IMG/VR virus record: IMGVR_UViG_3300009551_000080
Location: 1-39,568 of that record
Origin: a virus
DNA length: 39,568 nt
Reading direction: 5' to 3' (one strand)
Part shown: piece by piece, positions 1 to 7,951 of the stretch
How positions within the stretch are numbered: position 1 is the first letter of the stretch
Layout of the letters: every line of letters starts with the position of its first letter
The notes under the pieces: model-generated
Database searches by the model: none
Seen by the model: only the letters and a program-made list of their open reading frames with translations
Told to the model about the DNA's origin: nothing
Position numbers and translations under genes: made by a program

Positions 1-53
1 ATAACACTTAGACACCCAAATCTTTGCCCAACCAAATCAATCTTCTTAGTCAT
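1..53 (-). CDS. Partial CDCG-type zinc-binding protein (N-terminus only)
   Basis: An ATG at 53 opens a frame that runs off the left edge after 17 codons. It encodes a lysine-rich start followed by DLVGQRFGCLSV. That block matches the opening of the repeated CxC/SCGC module in the neighbouring 305-residue gene, for example LEGKKFNNYTV and VSGKRFEKLVA. It is therefore probably a tandem paralogue whose body is not in the window. The last bases of the window, read on the - strand, begin Asp-Cys-Gly, as in the module's CDCG motif. However, that frame would run antisense into the last tail gene, so continuity across the ends is unproven. Confidence 0.5.
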   Translation of the reverse strand, partial: MTKKIDLVGQRFGCLSV

Positions 54-55
54 AC

Positions 56-973
56 CTATTCGGATTCCCTATAGGATTTCCCACGCGTGATGTTCCAAAT
101 CGACTTAGTGCAAATATTAAACATATTTGCAAGAACGTTTAAGGAAAAACCAGATTTAGATTTATATAGCTTTCTAATCAAGTCAGCCTCTTTATTTGTA
201 AGCAACGAATTTTTAACCCTTTCACCTGAGATACCGATTTCTAAGCAGCCACATGACTTTACAATTCCCCACTTTCCTTTATCAATAATATGAATTTTTC
301 CACACTTGCACTTACATTTTAATTTTATTTTATTCAATTCAGGTACATAAAAATGACTTAAGCATTTTAGATAAAATGTCTTTTTCCCAACCAGATCATC
401 CGCATTAGATTTTGCTAAAGTCAATCTAAGGCATCCACAAGACTTATTATATCCTTTTAACAAAGATCGTCCTCGAGCCCAACACTCATTGCCACAATCA
501 CACTTACATAGCCATTTCTGTTTTTCTTTGTCCCATGAAATAGCAACCAATTTTTCAAACCTTTTTCCAGAGACATCTTTAAGCGGATTGTAATTATTAC
601 CTTGTTTAATAACATTTATACATCCGCAAGATTTTGTTACTCCCCACTTATATGGGCTTATTTTTGTTTCATTTCCGCAGCTGCAAATACATAATATTTT
701 TGCTGTTATACGAGTGCCATGAAAGTAATCAATGCATTTAAGTTTGCAATATTCTTTTCCAATTATTTTTTTATTTTTTTCTATCATTCTGTTTATAACA
801 GCACATCCACAGGATTTGATAAGTCCTTTCTTCAATTCATTTGAAGAGATCAATGAAATCGTGCCGCAGTCGCATCTGCATTTCCATCTTCCTTTTTCTC
901 TATTCCATTCCAAAACTGTATAATTATTAAACTTCTTCCCTTCCAGAAGATCTCCTGTCATTTTATAAATCAA
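56..973 (-). CDS. Four-repeat CDCG/SCGC zinc-binding protein with C-terminal HTH
   Basis: This 305-residue protein consists of four copies of a roughly 47-residue module (about 12-57, 72-118, 136-181 and 195-243). Each has CxCxCG near the middle and ends in KSCGC, a spacing suggesting one zinc site per module. Residues 257-300 form a helix-turn-helix (LTNKEADLIRKLY followed by LANMFNICTKSIWNITRGK), like the DNA-recognition tail of HNH homing endonucleases. In phages such modules usually flank an HNH or similar nuclease domain. None is visible here, so this may be a DNA-binding protein or a nuclease-less homing relic. The TTG at 973 is preferred because AGAGGA lies 9 bases upstream and it overlaps the stop of the ParB-like gene. 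An ATG at 961 is the alternative. Function is inferred. Confidence 0.6.
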   Translation of the reverse strand: MIYKMTGDLLEGKKFNNYTVLEWNREKGRWKCRCDCGTISLISSNELKKGLIKSCGCAVINRMIEKNKKIIGKEYCKLKCIDYFHGTRITAKILCICSCGNETKISPYKWGVTKSCGCINVIKQGNNYNPLKDVSGKRFEKLVAISWDKEKQKWLCKCDCGNECWARGRSLLKGYNKSCGCLRLTLAKSNADDLVGKKTFYLKCLSHFYVPELNKIKLKCKCKCGKIHIIDKGKWGIVKSCGCLEIGISGERVKNSLLTNKEADLIRKLYKSKSGFSLNVLANMFNICTKSIWNITRGKSYRESE

Positions 974-1725
974 AATACAATATCCTCTGGAATTGGTTGA
1001 TGGTTTTTAAAATTATAAATATTAAGGAGGAGCATGGTCCATTCTTTAGAATTTAACTGAGGGCGGATCTCGAACCATTTCTGGTCTAATTTCCGATAAA
1101 AAACTTCCTCATTGAAGGCATCCAAGATGAAAAGATTCCTAAATCCTATGGTAAATCCATTACCAACGAACATAACTAAGGGAGTAATCTTTTTATGGTG
1201 GCAATAATCGAAAAATCTCAAATACCCATCGACAATTTTTTCTATCTTTTCATTTGTCTTAGGCATAAGAAATTTGCCTTGTCTTAGTAAATCAGACATT
1301 CCTCGATCTGAATTCCCAAATAAAAGACCAAGTAGAGATTTGATCGATAACCTAGTTCTCGTCATGTATTTTTGCAATATGATGTAATCTTCCTTTTTGT
1401 CCTTCTTGGCCCAGAACTCCACGACCTCTTTAAGGGAATTGGATTTTTGCACCGAGTTATCATTTAAGATGAACTCATAACTTACGTTTGGGTCTCTAAT
1501 GTAATACACATCAAGACCAAGCTCCTTAGCAGCCTCTAATCTATGCTGACCGGAGATGACTTCCATAGCTCCATTGCAAATGATTGGTTTTAAATGAAGA
1601 TTGTTTTCTCTTTGCAATTCTTTTTTCAACTTTTTTACGTGGTTCTTATCTACATCTCTGTTCAAATTGACCTTTTTGAATATTTCATAATCAGCTGTTT
1701 TTTGTATGTTAGGAGTATCTGACAC
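970..1725 (-). CDS. ParB/Srx-fold protein
   Basis: The N-terminal 100 residues of this 251-residue protein look like the ParB N-terminal (ParB/sulfiredoxin) domain. A KxVNLNRDVDKNHVKKL region is followed by LKPIICNG and then the signature ISGQHRLEAAKELG at about 58-71, equivalent to the GxxRxxA box that binds CTP in ParB proteins. The C-terminal half is not recognised and no KorB-type HTH is obvious. The start is a GTG with AGAGGT five bases upstream. Phage ParB-like proteins may act in partition, as nucleases or as transcription regulators. No ParA ATPase is present in the window, so a classical partition system is not shown. It is transcribed away from the ejection genes and overlaps the downstream zinc-module gene by a few bases. 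Confidence 0.75.
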   Translation of the reverse strand: MSDTPNIQKTADYEIFKKVNLNRDVDKNHVKKLKKELQRENNLHLKPIICNGAMEVISGQHRLEAAKELGLDVYYIRDPNVSYEFILNDNSVQKSNSLKEVVEFWAKKDKKEDYIILQKYMTRTRLSIKSLLGLLFGNSDRGMSDLLRQGKFLMPKTNEKIEKIVDGYLRFFDYCHHKKITPLVMFVGNGFTIGFRNLFILDAFNEEVFYRKLDQKWFEIRPQLNSKEWTMLLLNIYNFKNHQPIPEDIVF

Positions 1726-1805
1726 AATTTACCTCTGTGAATTTTGCTTTATTTCTCAATGCATACTAGATGAAATTTACTTTTACAAAAAGATAGATTC
1801 TTTCC

Positions 1806-1834
1806 TTGAAATTCAAATAAAATGTTACTATGAA
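1806..1834 (+). promoter_or_regulatory. Putative sigma70-type promoter for the ejection-gene operon
   Basis: TTGAAA at 1806-1811 and TATGAA at 1829-1834 are separated by 17 bases, 24 bases ahead of the first + strand start at 1858. The match to consensus is 5/6 and 4/6. Confidence 0.5.
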
Positions 1835-1857
1835 AAAAAACTAAATAAGGAGCCTAT

Positions 1858-2355
1858 ATGGTCAAGGGCTATAACATCATTTCAACTCTGAATCCTCAGC
1901 AACAACAGATCTTTAAACGGCAATCCAAAGGCGTTCTAGGAGGGCCACAAAGTTATCAAGAATCCCCTCTTTACCAAGCTGGATCTAACTATCTTCAAAA
2001 TGCCCTATCCAATGATCCCCAAGCTTATCAAGCCTATGAAGCTCCGCAATTGCGACAATTTCAGCAACAAGTAGGAGGCCTTGCAGAGCGCTTCGGAGGC
2101 CTTGGAGCTACCTCCTCTTCGGGATTCCAACAAGCCCTTTCAGGAGCAACTACTGACCTTCAGGAACGTTTGGCTGCATTGCGAGCTGGCATTCAAGAAA
2201 GAGCGCTACCACAAGCACTACAATATGCTGGGGCACCTTTAGAGCACGGCCAAAGCTTGATCAACACACAAACTCAAGCAGCTCTTCCAAAATCCAGACC
2301 TTGGTGGCAGGAAGCATTAGCGGGACTTACTAGTAAAATTGGAAACATTTTTTAA
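1858..2355 (+). CDS. Putative virion internal/ejection protein 1
   Basis: This 165-residue protein is rich in Gln, Ala and Gly and is probably largely helical (for example PQLRQFQQQVGGLAERFGG, then TTDLQERLAALRAGIQERAL). AAGGAG stands before the ATG. It is the first of three consecutive + strand genes with tight spacing that sit just before the fibre genes. In a circular map they follow the tail-hub module. P22-like phages place three ejection proteins (gp7, gp20, gp16) after tail genes, so that role is a positional inference. No catalytic motif was seen. A minor tail or assembly factor is an alternative. Confidence 0.4.
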   Translation: MVKGYNIISTLNPQQQQIFKRQSKGVLGGPQSYQESPLYQAGSNYLQNALSNDPQAYQAYEAPQLRQFQQQVGGLAERFGGLGATSSSGFQQALSGATTDLQERLAALRAGIQERALPQALQYAGAPLEHGQSLINTQTQAALPKSRPWWQEALAGLTSKIGNIF

Positions 2356-2364
2356 GGAGAATCT

Positions 2365-3108
2365 ATGCCTAACCTACAACAAATGAATCCTGGAACACCT
2401 AGCATCTCTGAGGAACTTGGACGCAATCTTGGTAATGCAGTTGGCGGTGGTCTTGCTTATAATCTTCAATCGCATTTGCAGGGTAAGAAGAACAAAAGCG
2501 CTCTATCTGCACTAAGCCCTTATCTTAAGCAAAGCGGAATGAGTGATGAGGATATAGATTCGTTTGTCAATAGCGGACTCGACCCTAAGATCGGAGCTGA
2601 GATTGTTAAATCTCAACTGAACAAAAAACAAGAAGACTTAGGAAAATTCGAAACTGGACTTCAGACAATTAATCAAATGCGAGATGTATTAAAAAGGGGT
2701 CGTCTCGGCAGAGGAACTAATATTACAAGACTATTTGGAGCTGGTGACGCAAGGGATGCTGCAGAATATGAACAACTTGGAAAATCTCTGATTCCTGTCG
2801 TGGCAGCAGGAGTTCCTATCAGAAACCAAAAGGAATTTGAAGAGTATAAAAAAGTTCTCACAGACGCAAGCGCATCACAAGCTGATATAGCTGGAGCTCT
2901 TGACGGTCTTGAAAAAATTCTGAAAGGAAAGCTTGGAGAAAAAGGTGACTCCATTGGTGAAGAAAAAGAATTTACTGAATCTAAGCAGCTTGAAAAAGGT
3001 ACAACCTTTGAATCTCTTCCAAAGGCCTCTGATCATCCAAATGCTATTCTTAAAAAGGGAAACAAGCGATACGTTTCAAATGGTAAAACTTGGAAGGAGA
3101 TGAAGTAA
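2365..3108 (+). CDS. Putative virion internal/ejection protein 2
   Basis: This 247-residue protein opens with a Gly/Ala-rich segment (residues 10-32, LGRNLGNAVGGGLAYNL), followed by helical charged segments and a lysine-rich C-terminus. It starts at an ATG nine bases after the previous stop, with AAGGAG upstream. Its stop TAA shares a base with the next gene's ATG (TAATG), indicating translational coupling. No family was recognised. Membership of an ejection-protein trio is inferred from position and composition. Confidence 0.4.
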   Translation: MPNLQQMNPGTPSISEELGRNLGNAVGGGLAYNLQSHLQGKKNKSALSALSPYLKQSGMSDEDIDSFVNSGLDPKIGAEIVKSQLNKKQEDLGKFETGLQTINQMRDVLKRGRLGRGTNITRLFGAGDARDAAEYEQLGKSLIPVVAAGVPIRNQKEFEEYKKVLTDASASQADIAGALDGLEKILKGKLGEKGDSIGEEKEFTESKQLEKGTTFESLPKASDHPNAILKKGNKRYVSNGKTWKEMK

Positions 3109-4550
3109 TGCCGTATGTCTTTGAAGGGTATGCTGAACCTGAATCAGCGGAAAAAGGTTATACCTTTGAAGGATATGCTGAACCTTCCTTTGCAGAAAAA
3201 CACGGGTTCAAAGGAATGGGCTTAAAAAAGCCATTATCAGTGATCAATGCTGGCCTTAAAGGAATTCTAGAGGGAGTAGAAAATATTAATCCTCTACAGC
3301 CCAACATTAGCGCCATTTCTGCTAAGGGACGTCAAAATCTCAGAGAACAGTTCCTTCCTTCTGAAGAGGGAACCGAAGAAAGTATCGCTCGCGTTGCAGG
3401 CCATCTGGCGCCTATACCCTTAGGCGCGGAAGGCTCTATTGCATCTAAAGGTGTCCAGACAACTAAAAACATCCTGAAGGCATCTAAGAACATCCCTAAG
3501 AACAAAGTCACGATGGCAAGCGGTCTGTCGCAGCCTAAATCGGTTGGATCTAAAGTTGCTCCTTATGCCTCCATCGGAAGCAAAACAGAAGCAGAAGCGA
3601 TACAAAAGCTGAATACAGAAGCAGGTGAACTTGCTAAAAAAAGCATTCATAAAAATCTTCCATTATCCAAAAAGATCGAAGAAGGATTTGATTTTCAAAA
3701 GAACTTTGAAACCAAGTTCGGAGAGTTGGAATCCATAGCTAAGAAAGCTAATCCAAGAATTGATATCACTCCTGTGACTGAGCTTATGCAAAAGAGCGCG
3801 GACAAATACCGTGGCATCGCTTCCCCTCACCGAGAAGCAGTTCGGATTAAAAATGAAGTGAAAGCTTTCTATAAAAAACCTCCCACTTCACTTCACGCGC
3901 TTTATAAGACCTATCGGTCTAACAACCAAAAGATCAATAATATTTATGAGACTTCTCGGCTAACAGGAAAACAAAAAGAATACGCAGACTTCCTCCTAGA
4001 TCAGAATAGAGCTATAGTTAAATCCTTTGAAAATACCCTGGGAGCACCAAAAGGTTCATGGGCAGATCAATTCAAGCAAATGAATAAACAGTTCGAAGAA
4101 TGGAAAAAAGCCGATAAGGCTCTCAAGAAATTCGATCCCTATTTCCGAGGAGCTCTCAGTCCTTCAGAACTTGAGAAATTTGCTTTTGATATTCCAAAGC
4201 ATAAAAAAATGGCCTTAGATTTAGGGAAACAAGCAACCGATGAAATTGTTCAGCTATCTAGGGATCTTAAACTAGCAACTGAAAGCATCAAAAGAATCCC
4301 TAAAGCAGAGATTAAGAAATGGGAAGCAGCATTTCCCCTATCATTCTTCATACCGATATTTGGAAAAGCTATCGCGGGCGTTCATGGAGCGAGAATCGCT
4401 AGACATAGTATGGGTTATTGGCTTAGCAAACCTGCAACTAGACGAGCTTATGGCGATGCCATGAAAGCTATTAAGAATCAGGACTTCGATGCTTACAAAG
4501 ATGCAACAGCTCTTCTCCTGAAGCATAGTCTTCAGAATGAAGATGATTAA
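3108..4550 (+). CDS. Putative virion internal/ejection protein 3
   Basis: This 480-residue, lysine-rich and mostly helical protein begins with two copies of FEGYAEP (residues 5-11 and 20-26). The duplicated tag could be a docking or assembly peptide. Near residues 410-435 a hydrophobic stretch (FPLSFFIPIFGKAIAGVHGA) could insert in a membrane, which fits a protein released into the cell envelope during DNA ejection. The ATG at 3108 is chosen over an upstream in-frame codon because AGGAG lies eight bases before it and it overlaps the previous stop as TAATG. The family was not recognised. Size and order resemble the largest member of a podovirus ejection trio. Confidence 0.4.
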   Translation: MPYVFEGYAEPESAEKGYTFEGYAEPSFAEKHGFKGMGLKKPLSVINAGLKGILEGVENINPLQPNISAISAKGRQNLREQFLPSEEGTEESIARVAGHLAPIPLGAEGSIASKGVQTTKNILKASKNIPKNKVTMASGLSQPKSVGSKVAPYASIGSKTEAEAIQKLNTEAGELAKKSIHKNLPLSKKIEEGFDFQKNFETKFGELESIAKKANPRIDITPVTELMQKSADKYRGIASPHREAVRIKNEVKAFYKKPPTSLHALYKTYRSNNQKINNIYETSRLTGKQKEYADFLLDQNRAIVKSFENTLGAPKGSWADQFKQMNKQFEEWKKADKALKKFDPYFRGALSPSELEKFAFDIPKHKKMALDLGKQATDEIVQLSRDLKLATESIKRIPKAEIKKWEAAFPLSFFIPIFGKAIAGVHGARIARHSMGYWLSKPATRRAYGDAMKAIKNQDFDAYKDATALLLKHSLQNEDD

Positions 4551-4615
4551 GATCCGATATTAAATTTGCACATCATAATGAAAATTATGATGCTGCATAT
4601 ACAGGCGATTATCAT
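4547..4615 (-). CDS. 22-residue membrane peptide
   Basis: ATG at 4615 is preceded by AAAAAGGA with seven-base spacing. It encodes a nearly uninterrupted hydrophobic helix of isoleucine, cysteine, phenylalanine and methionine. Its stop overlaps the stop of the convergent ejection gene. A perfect 9-bp inverted repeat with a GAAA loop (4571-4592) lies within it, so the stretch may alternatively act as a convergent-operon hairpin. It is third in a tight three-gene set of membrane peptides. A real product is plausible but unproven. Confidence 0.35.
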   Translation of the reverse strand: MIIACICSIIIFIMMCKFNIGS

Positions 4616-4618
4616 TTA

Positions 4619-4690
4619 TTAATCCTTTTTAAGTATTATCCAAATAGTAAAAAGTTGCAGACTGGCTATAAAAAGAAGAAATCCATTCAT
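4619..4690 (-). CDS. 23-residue membrane peptide
   Basis: ATG at 4690 begins two bases after the stop of the 57-residue gene. It encodes a short N-terminus, about 16 hydrophobic residues (FLLFIASLQLFTIWIIL) and a KKD tail, the layout of a single-span peptide with a positive-inside end. The Shine-Dalgarno match is weak (GAG six bases upstream), so coupling to the upstream gene is likely. Holin-like, antiholin-like or signalling roles are all possible. Confidence 0.35.
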   Translation of the reverse strand: MNGFLLFIASLQLFTIWIILKKD

Positions 4691-4692
4691 AT

Positions 4693-4866
4693 TTAACTCG
4701 TCTTCCTAGATTCCCAACGACCGCGCTCTTCAAAAGCACCCTCAAGCCTAGATAATCTTTGATCGATATTCCGAATATCTCTGCTCAAGCTTTTAAAGCA
4801 TCCTAATACTACACCACTAATAGCAACAATAACTCCACCGGCAGTCCAAAATAATCCCCAATCCAT
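4693..4866 (-). CDS. Small membrane protein with C-terminal coiled coil (holin-like candidate)
   Basis: This 57-residue protein has one N-terminal membrane helix (about 2-25, LFWTAGGVIVAISGVVLGCF). An amphipathic, charged helix follows (SLSRDIRNIDQRLSRLEGAFEE is heptad-like), then a basic tail. The ATG at 4866 is preferred over one at 4884 because GAGGTG lies four bases upstream. One span plus a charged cytoplasmic helix fits small phage holins or membrane regulators, but no family is certain. It is on the strand opposite to both flanking virion operons and leads two further tiny membrane ORFs. Confidence 0.5.
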   Translation of the reverse strand: MDWGLFWTAGGVIVAISGVVLGCFKSLSRDIRNIDQRLSRLEGAFEERGRWESRKTS

Positions 4867-4947
4867 TTTACACCTCATTTCCATCCAATTTACACTATGA
4901 GAACTTTGCCAACAATTCCGATACTTTTATTTAATTGAACTATTTTT

Positions 4948-4976
4948 TTGACACCCCTCTCTATAGGTGATAAAGT
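4948..4976 (+). promoter_or_regulatory. Strong sigma70-type promoter for the tail-fibre operon
   Basis: A perfect TTGACA (4948-4953), a 17-base spacer and TAAAGT (4971-4976) stand 38 bases before the fibre start at 5014. Together with the promoter near 16.9 kb it is among the best promoter matches in the window. Confidence 0.7.
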
Positions 4977-5013
4977 AAAATAATTAATATCATCACTACT
5001 TGAGGGCGTGATC

Positions 5014-7086
5014 ATGGCACAACGTAATGCACCACAGGCTGAGACACTATCTGGGTCGCCCCAGCCTAACTTCATCGGATACGCGACAGCTCCTATTAAA
5101 TCTAAAAGAGCACCTACAGCCGCAGATACAGGTTTTCCACTCGGTCAAATTTGGGTAGATAAAACATCTGGAGATGTTTACATCCTTTCCCAAGTTGCTG
5201 CGGGAGTGGCTACATGGAACCTTGCAGGAGCAGGTTCTGGAGGCCCATTAAACACTCTTTCAGATACTGCATCTACTGTGATCAATCCAGTAGCAGGTGA
5301 TATTCAAATTATTGGAACAGCCAATCAGGTTTCTTCAACGGCAGGTGTCGGCACTTTGACTCTAGCCACACCAGCAACATTTATTGCTCCAGGGAGCATC
5401 GCCTCAACAACATCAATTCAAGCAGGAACCACTTTAACCTCCGCAGGAGCTACTACTCTCGCTACAACAGGCGCATCTGTCAATACTTTTGGTAACGCGA
5501 CAGGAGCCACCTCTGTGGGAATTACAGCGGGTTCTGGAGGAATAGCTCTTACATCTACTAATTCTGCGATTGCCTTAGAGACTGGAACCGGTGCCATGAA
5601 CATCTCAACAGATGCAACGGCTAACGCAGTCAATGTAGGTACAGGGGCAGGTGCAAAAGCGGTAACCATCGGATCTACAAACACGACATCTGCACTTACA
5701 CTTCAATCTGGTTCAGGTGGCATTAGTTACAATACAGGTAACGGAGCGATCACAATCAATTCCGGAACAGGTACGATCGGAATTTCCACTGATGCAACCA
5801 CTACCACTGTCAACTTGGCCACGGGTGCTGGTGCTAAAACTGTTACCCTAGGATCGACTAATACAACATCCTCAACTGCAATTGCATCTGGATCAGGGGC
5901 TTTAACCCTCACTTCCACAAACGGAGCTATGACTTTAGCCTCTGGAACTGGAACTATAGGTATCTCAGCAGATGCCGCTGCAACGACTCTAAATATCGGT
6001 ACGGGAGCAGGTGTAAAAACTGTAACTTTAGGATCTACAAACACAACTTCTCCTACAACTGTTCAGTCCGGATCAGGTGCTCTAAACATTACCTCTACAA
6101 ACGGGGCTATGACCTTAGCATCCGGTACAGGTACAGTGGGTATCTCTGCTGATGCAGCTACTACTACAGTGAATGTGGGAACAGGAGCTGGCGTAAAGAC
6201 AGTAACCGTAGGTTCAACAAATACAACATCCCCTACAACAATCCAATCCGGTTCTGGAGCTTTGAATGTCACCTCGACAAACGGAGCTTTGACCATCAAT
6301 TCCGGAACTGGAGCCTTGGGAATTTCTACCGATGCGGCAGCGACTACGGTTTCTTTTGCAACAGGTGCTGCTGTCAAGGGAGTAACATTAGGCTCTACTA
6401 ACACAACATCAGCTACGACAGTTCAATCAGGATCTGGAGCGCTTAACATCACTTCGACAAACGGTGCGATGTCCCTGGCTTCTGGAACAGGAGCTTTAAA
6501 CATTTCTAATGACGCAGCTGCAACTACAGTTAGAGTAGGTGCCGGAGCTGCTGTCAAAAACGTGACATTGGGTTCTACAAACACCACCTCAGCTACAACC
6601 ATCAACTCAGGATCTGGAAACATCACGATGGTAGGTAACGTGCTCAAGAGCACTAATCCTGCCTTCCTTCTTTCCTATGCCGCTACTGCCAATAACGTCA
6701 CAGGTGATGGCACCGTCTATACCCTGGGTACAGGAGCTACATTTACAAAGATCTTCGATAGAGGAACGAATGCCACAACCTCCGGAGTATTTACTGCTCC
6801 TGTTACAGGGATCTACGATCTGCGCTCTTCTGTGTATCTAACCGGGGCTACAATTGCGACAACTTACATTCTTAAGATTGTAACTACAGCTAGAACGTAT
6901 GAAACAACCTTTATAAAGGCAGCTGGATCTCAAGATGAATCCATCTCGATCAGCGCTCTTTGCGACATGACAGCTACAGACACTGCAACAGTGACTATCG
7001 CTGTTAACGGGGAAGCCGGAGCCACAGTTGATGTACTTGGTGGAGCAACCATCACTACATTCTTCTGCGGGTCTCTAATCGCCTAA
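5014..7086 (+). CDS. Tail fibre with six 60-residue repeats and a C1q-like tip
   Basis: This 690-residue fibre has three parts. The N-terminal segment (to about 75) ends in LGQIWVDKTSGDVYILSQ, a motif at the capsid-proximal end of many phage fibres. The shaft (about 191-543) is six near-identical 60-residue units built on GTGxxxISxDAAxTTVNxGTG and TLGSTNTTS. The C-terminal 120 residues contain GVFTAPVTGIYDLRSSVYL, closely resembling the C1q/TNF-like trimer signature. The tip and its PAFL...NVTGDGTVYT lead-in recur in the gene at 7948, so the two fibres share a receptor-binding fold. The ATG at 5014 has GAGG eight bases upstream, so the GTG at 5008 is rejected. The role is host receptor binding, inferred from architecture. 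Confidence 0.8.
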   Translation: MAQRNAPQAETLSGSPQPNFIGYATAPIKSKRAPTAADTGFPLGQIWVDKTSGDVYILSQVAAGVATWNLAGAGSGGPLNTLSDTASTVINPVAGDIQIIGTANQVSSTAGVGTLTLATPATFIAPGSIASTTSIQAGTTLTSAGATTLATTGASVNTFGNATGATSVGITAGSGGIALTSTNSAIALETGTGAMNISTDATANAVNVGTGAGAKAVTIGSTNTTSALTLQSGSGGISYNTGNGAITINSGTGTIGISTDATTTTVNLATGAGAKTVTLGSTNTTSSTAIASGSGALTLTSTNGAMTLASGTGTIGISADAAATTLNIGTGAGVKTVTLGSTNTTSPTTVQSGSGALNITSTNGAMTLASGTGTVGISADAATTTVNVGTGAGVKTVTVGSTNTTSPTTIQSGSGALNVTSTNGALTINSGTGALGISTDAAATTVSFATGAAVKGVTLGSTNTTSATTVQSGSGALNITSTNGAMSLASGTGALNISNDAAATTVRVGAGAAVKNVTLGSTNTTSATTINSGSGNITMVGNVLKSTNPAFLLSYAATANNVTGDGTVYTLGTGATFTKIFDRGTNATTSGVFTAPVTGIYDLRSSVYLTGATIATTYILKIVTTARTYETTFIKAAGSQDESISISALCDMTATDTATVTIAVNGEAGATVDVLGGATITTFFCGSLIA
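5584..6642 (+). repeat. Six tandem 180-bp coding repeats in the fibre shaft
   Basis: Six in-frame 60-codon units begin at about 5584, 5764, 5944, 6124, 6304 and 6484, the last somewhat shortened. Protein identity is high while synonymous positions differ, so the units are not very recent copies. Confidence 0.9.
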
Positions 7087-7096
7087 TAGGAGATAT

Positions 7097-7441
7097 ATGG
7101 CCTACGGAACGCGAATAGCATTCGACGAAGTTAGAGAAGCTGCCTTTGGTTCAATCACGGGCAGCTATACTGCTATCGGGACTCCTCTCACTCGTCACGC
7201 GAGAATTGTTTATTTTGGTAATTCAACCGATGGACTTATCTACGTATCTTTAGATGGTGTAACTAACCATCTATTGATTGCTCCCAATTCTTTTCAGTTG
7301 TTTGACTTCGCCGCGAATTTGATTAGAGATGATGGTCTCTTTATTTCTCAAGAAACCCAATTCTATATCAAAAGCGCGGGAGCTTTAACTAAAGGAGAAT
7401 TCTGGATAGAGGTCATCACAGGTATAGGAGCACCAGCATAA
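7097..7441 (+). CDS. Small virion-type beta protein
   Basis: This 114-residue protein is rich in beta-forming residues, with phrases such as ARIVYFGNSTDGLIYVSLDG and TQFYIKSAGALTKGEFWIEV. They resemble small jelly-roll-like phage virion proteins. AGGAGA stands before the ATG, and the stop is directly followed by the next gene's ATG. It lies inside the fibre operon, so a fibre adaptor, fibre chaperone or head decoration role is possible. The family is not identified with certainty. Confidence 0.45.
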   Translation: MAYGTRIAFDEVREAAFGSITGSYTAIGTPLTRHARIVYFGNSTDGLIYVSLDGVTNHLLIAPNSFQLFDFAANLIRDDGLFISQETQFYIKSAGALTKGEFWIEVITGIGAPA

Positions 7442-7951
7442 ATGTCACAAGCCGGCGTTCTTTCAGTCCAGACAAGCGGTGGCCTAATTACCGAGACTCT
7501 CACAGGTAATACGGGTGGTCCAGTTGGACCAGACGGCTCATTCAACATCAATATTATTGGTGTCGGAGGAGTTACTGTAACTGGCAATCCTGGGACAAAT
7601 ACTCTTGAGATTTCAAACTCTGGATCTCTTACCTGGAATGTAATAGCAGCCTCTCAAGCCATGATAGCCAATGAAGGATACATTTGCGCAGGTGGAGGAG
7701 CCATTTCCCTGTCTCTTCCAGCTACTTCAGTTCTTGGAGACATCATTGAAATTACTTTAGATGGCTCTACAAGCTTTGTGATTACACAGGGAGCGAGTCA
7801 GCAAATACGCCTTGGGAGTACTCAAACGACATCTGGAGCATCAGGCACGATTACAACGACCGCCCAAGGCAATTCTCTTCGACTTGTCTGTCAAACAGCC
7901 GACCTCAAATGGAATGTACTTTCTAGCATGGGGAACTTTTTAATCATATGA
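7442..7951 (+). CDS. Short tail-fibre-like protein
   Basis: Residues 20-45 of this 169-residue protein hold the fibre motif TLTGNTGGPVGPDG...NINIIG, which recurs in the genes at 7948 and 9592. The C-terminal 110 residues (LTWNVI...LPATSVLGDIIEI...IRLGSTQTTSG...WNVLSSMGNFLI) are homologous to the tip of the gene at 9592. It therefore looks like a minimal fibre made of a linker plus a tip. Its TGA overlaps the following ATG (ATGA), implying coupled synthesis and possibly a hetero-fibre. Confidence 0.7.
   Translation: MSQAGVLSVQTSGGLITETLTGNTGGPVGPDGSFNINIIGVGGVTVTGNPGTNTLEISNSGSLTWNVIAASQAMIANEGYICAGGGAISLSLPATSVLGDIIEITLDGSTSFVITQGASQQIRLGSTQTTSGASGTITTTAQGNSLRLVCQTADLKWNVLSSMGNFLII

Noticed and set aside
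4571-4592. Perfect 9-bp hairpin with GAAA loop as a terminator of the ejection operon
   Set aside because: No T run follows on either strand and the stem lies within a candidate 22-codon gene, so it is kept only as a note there.
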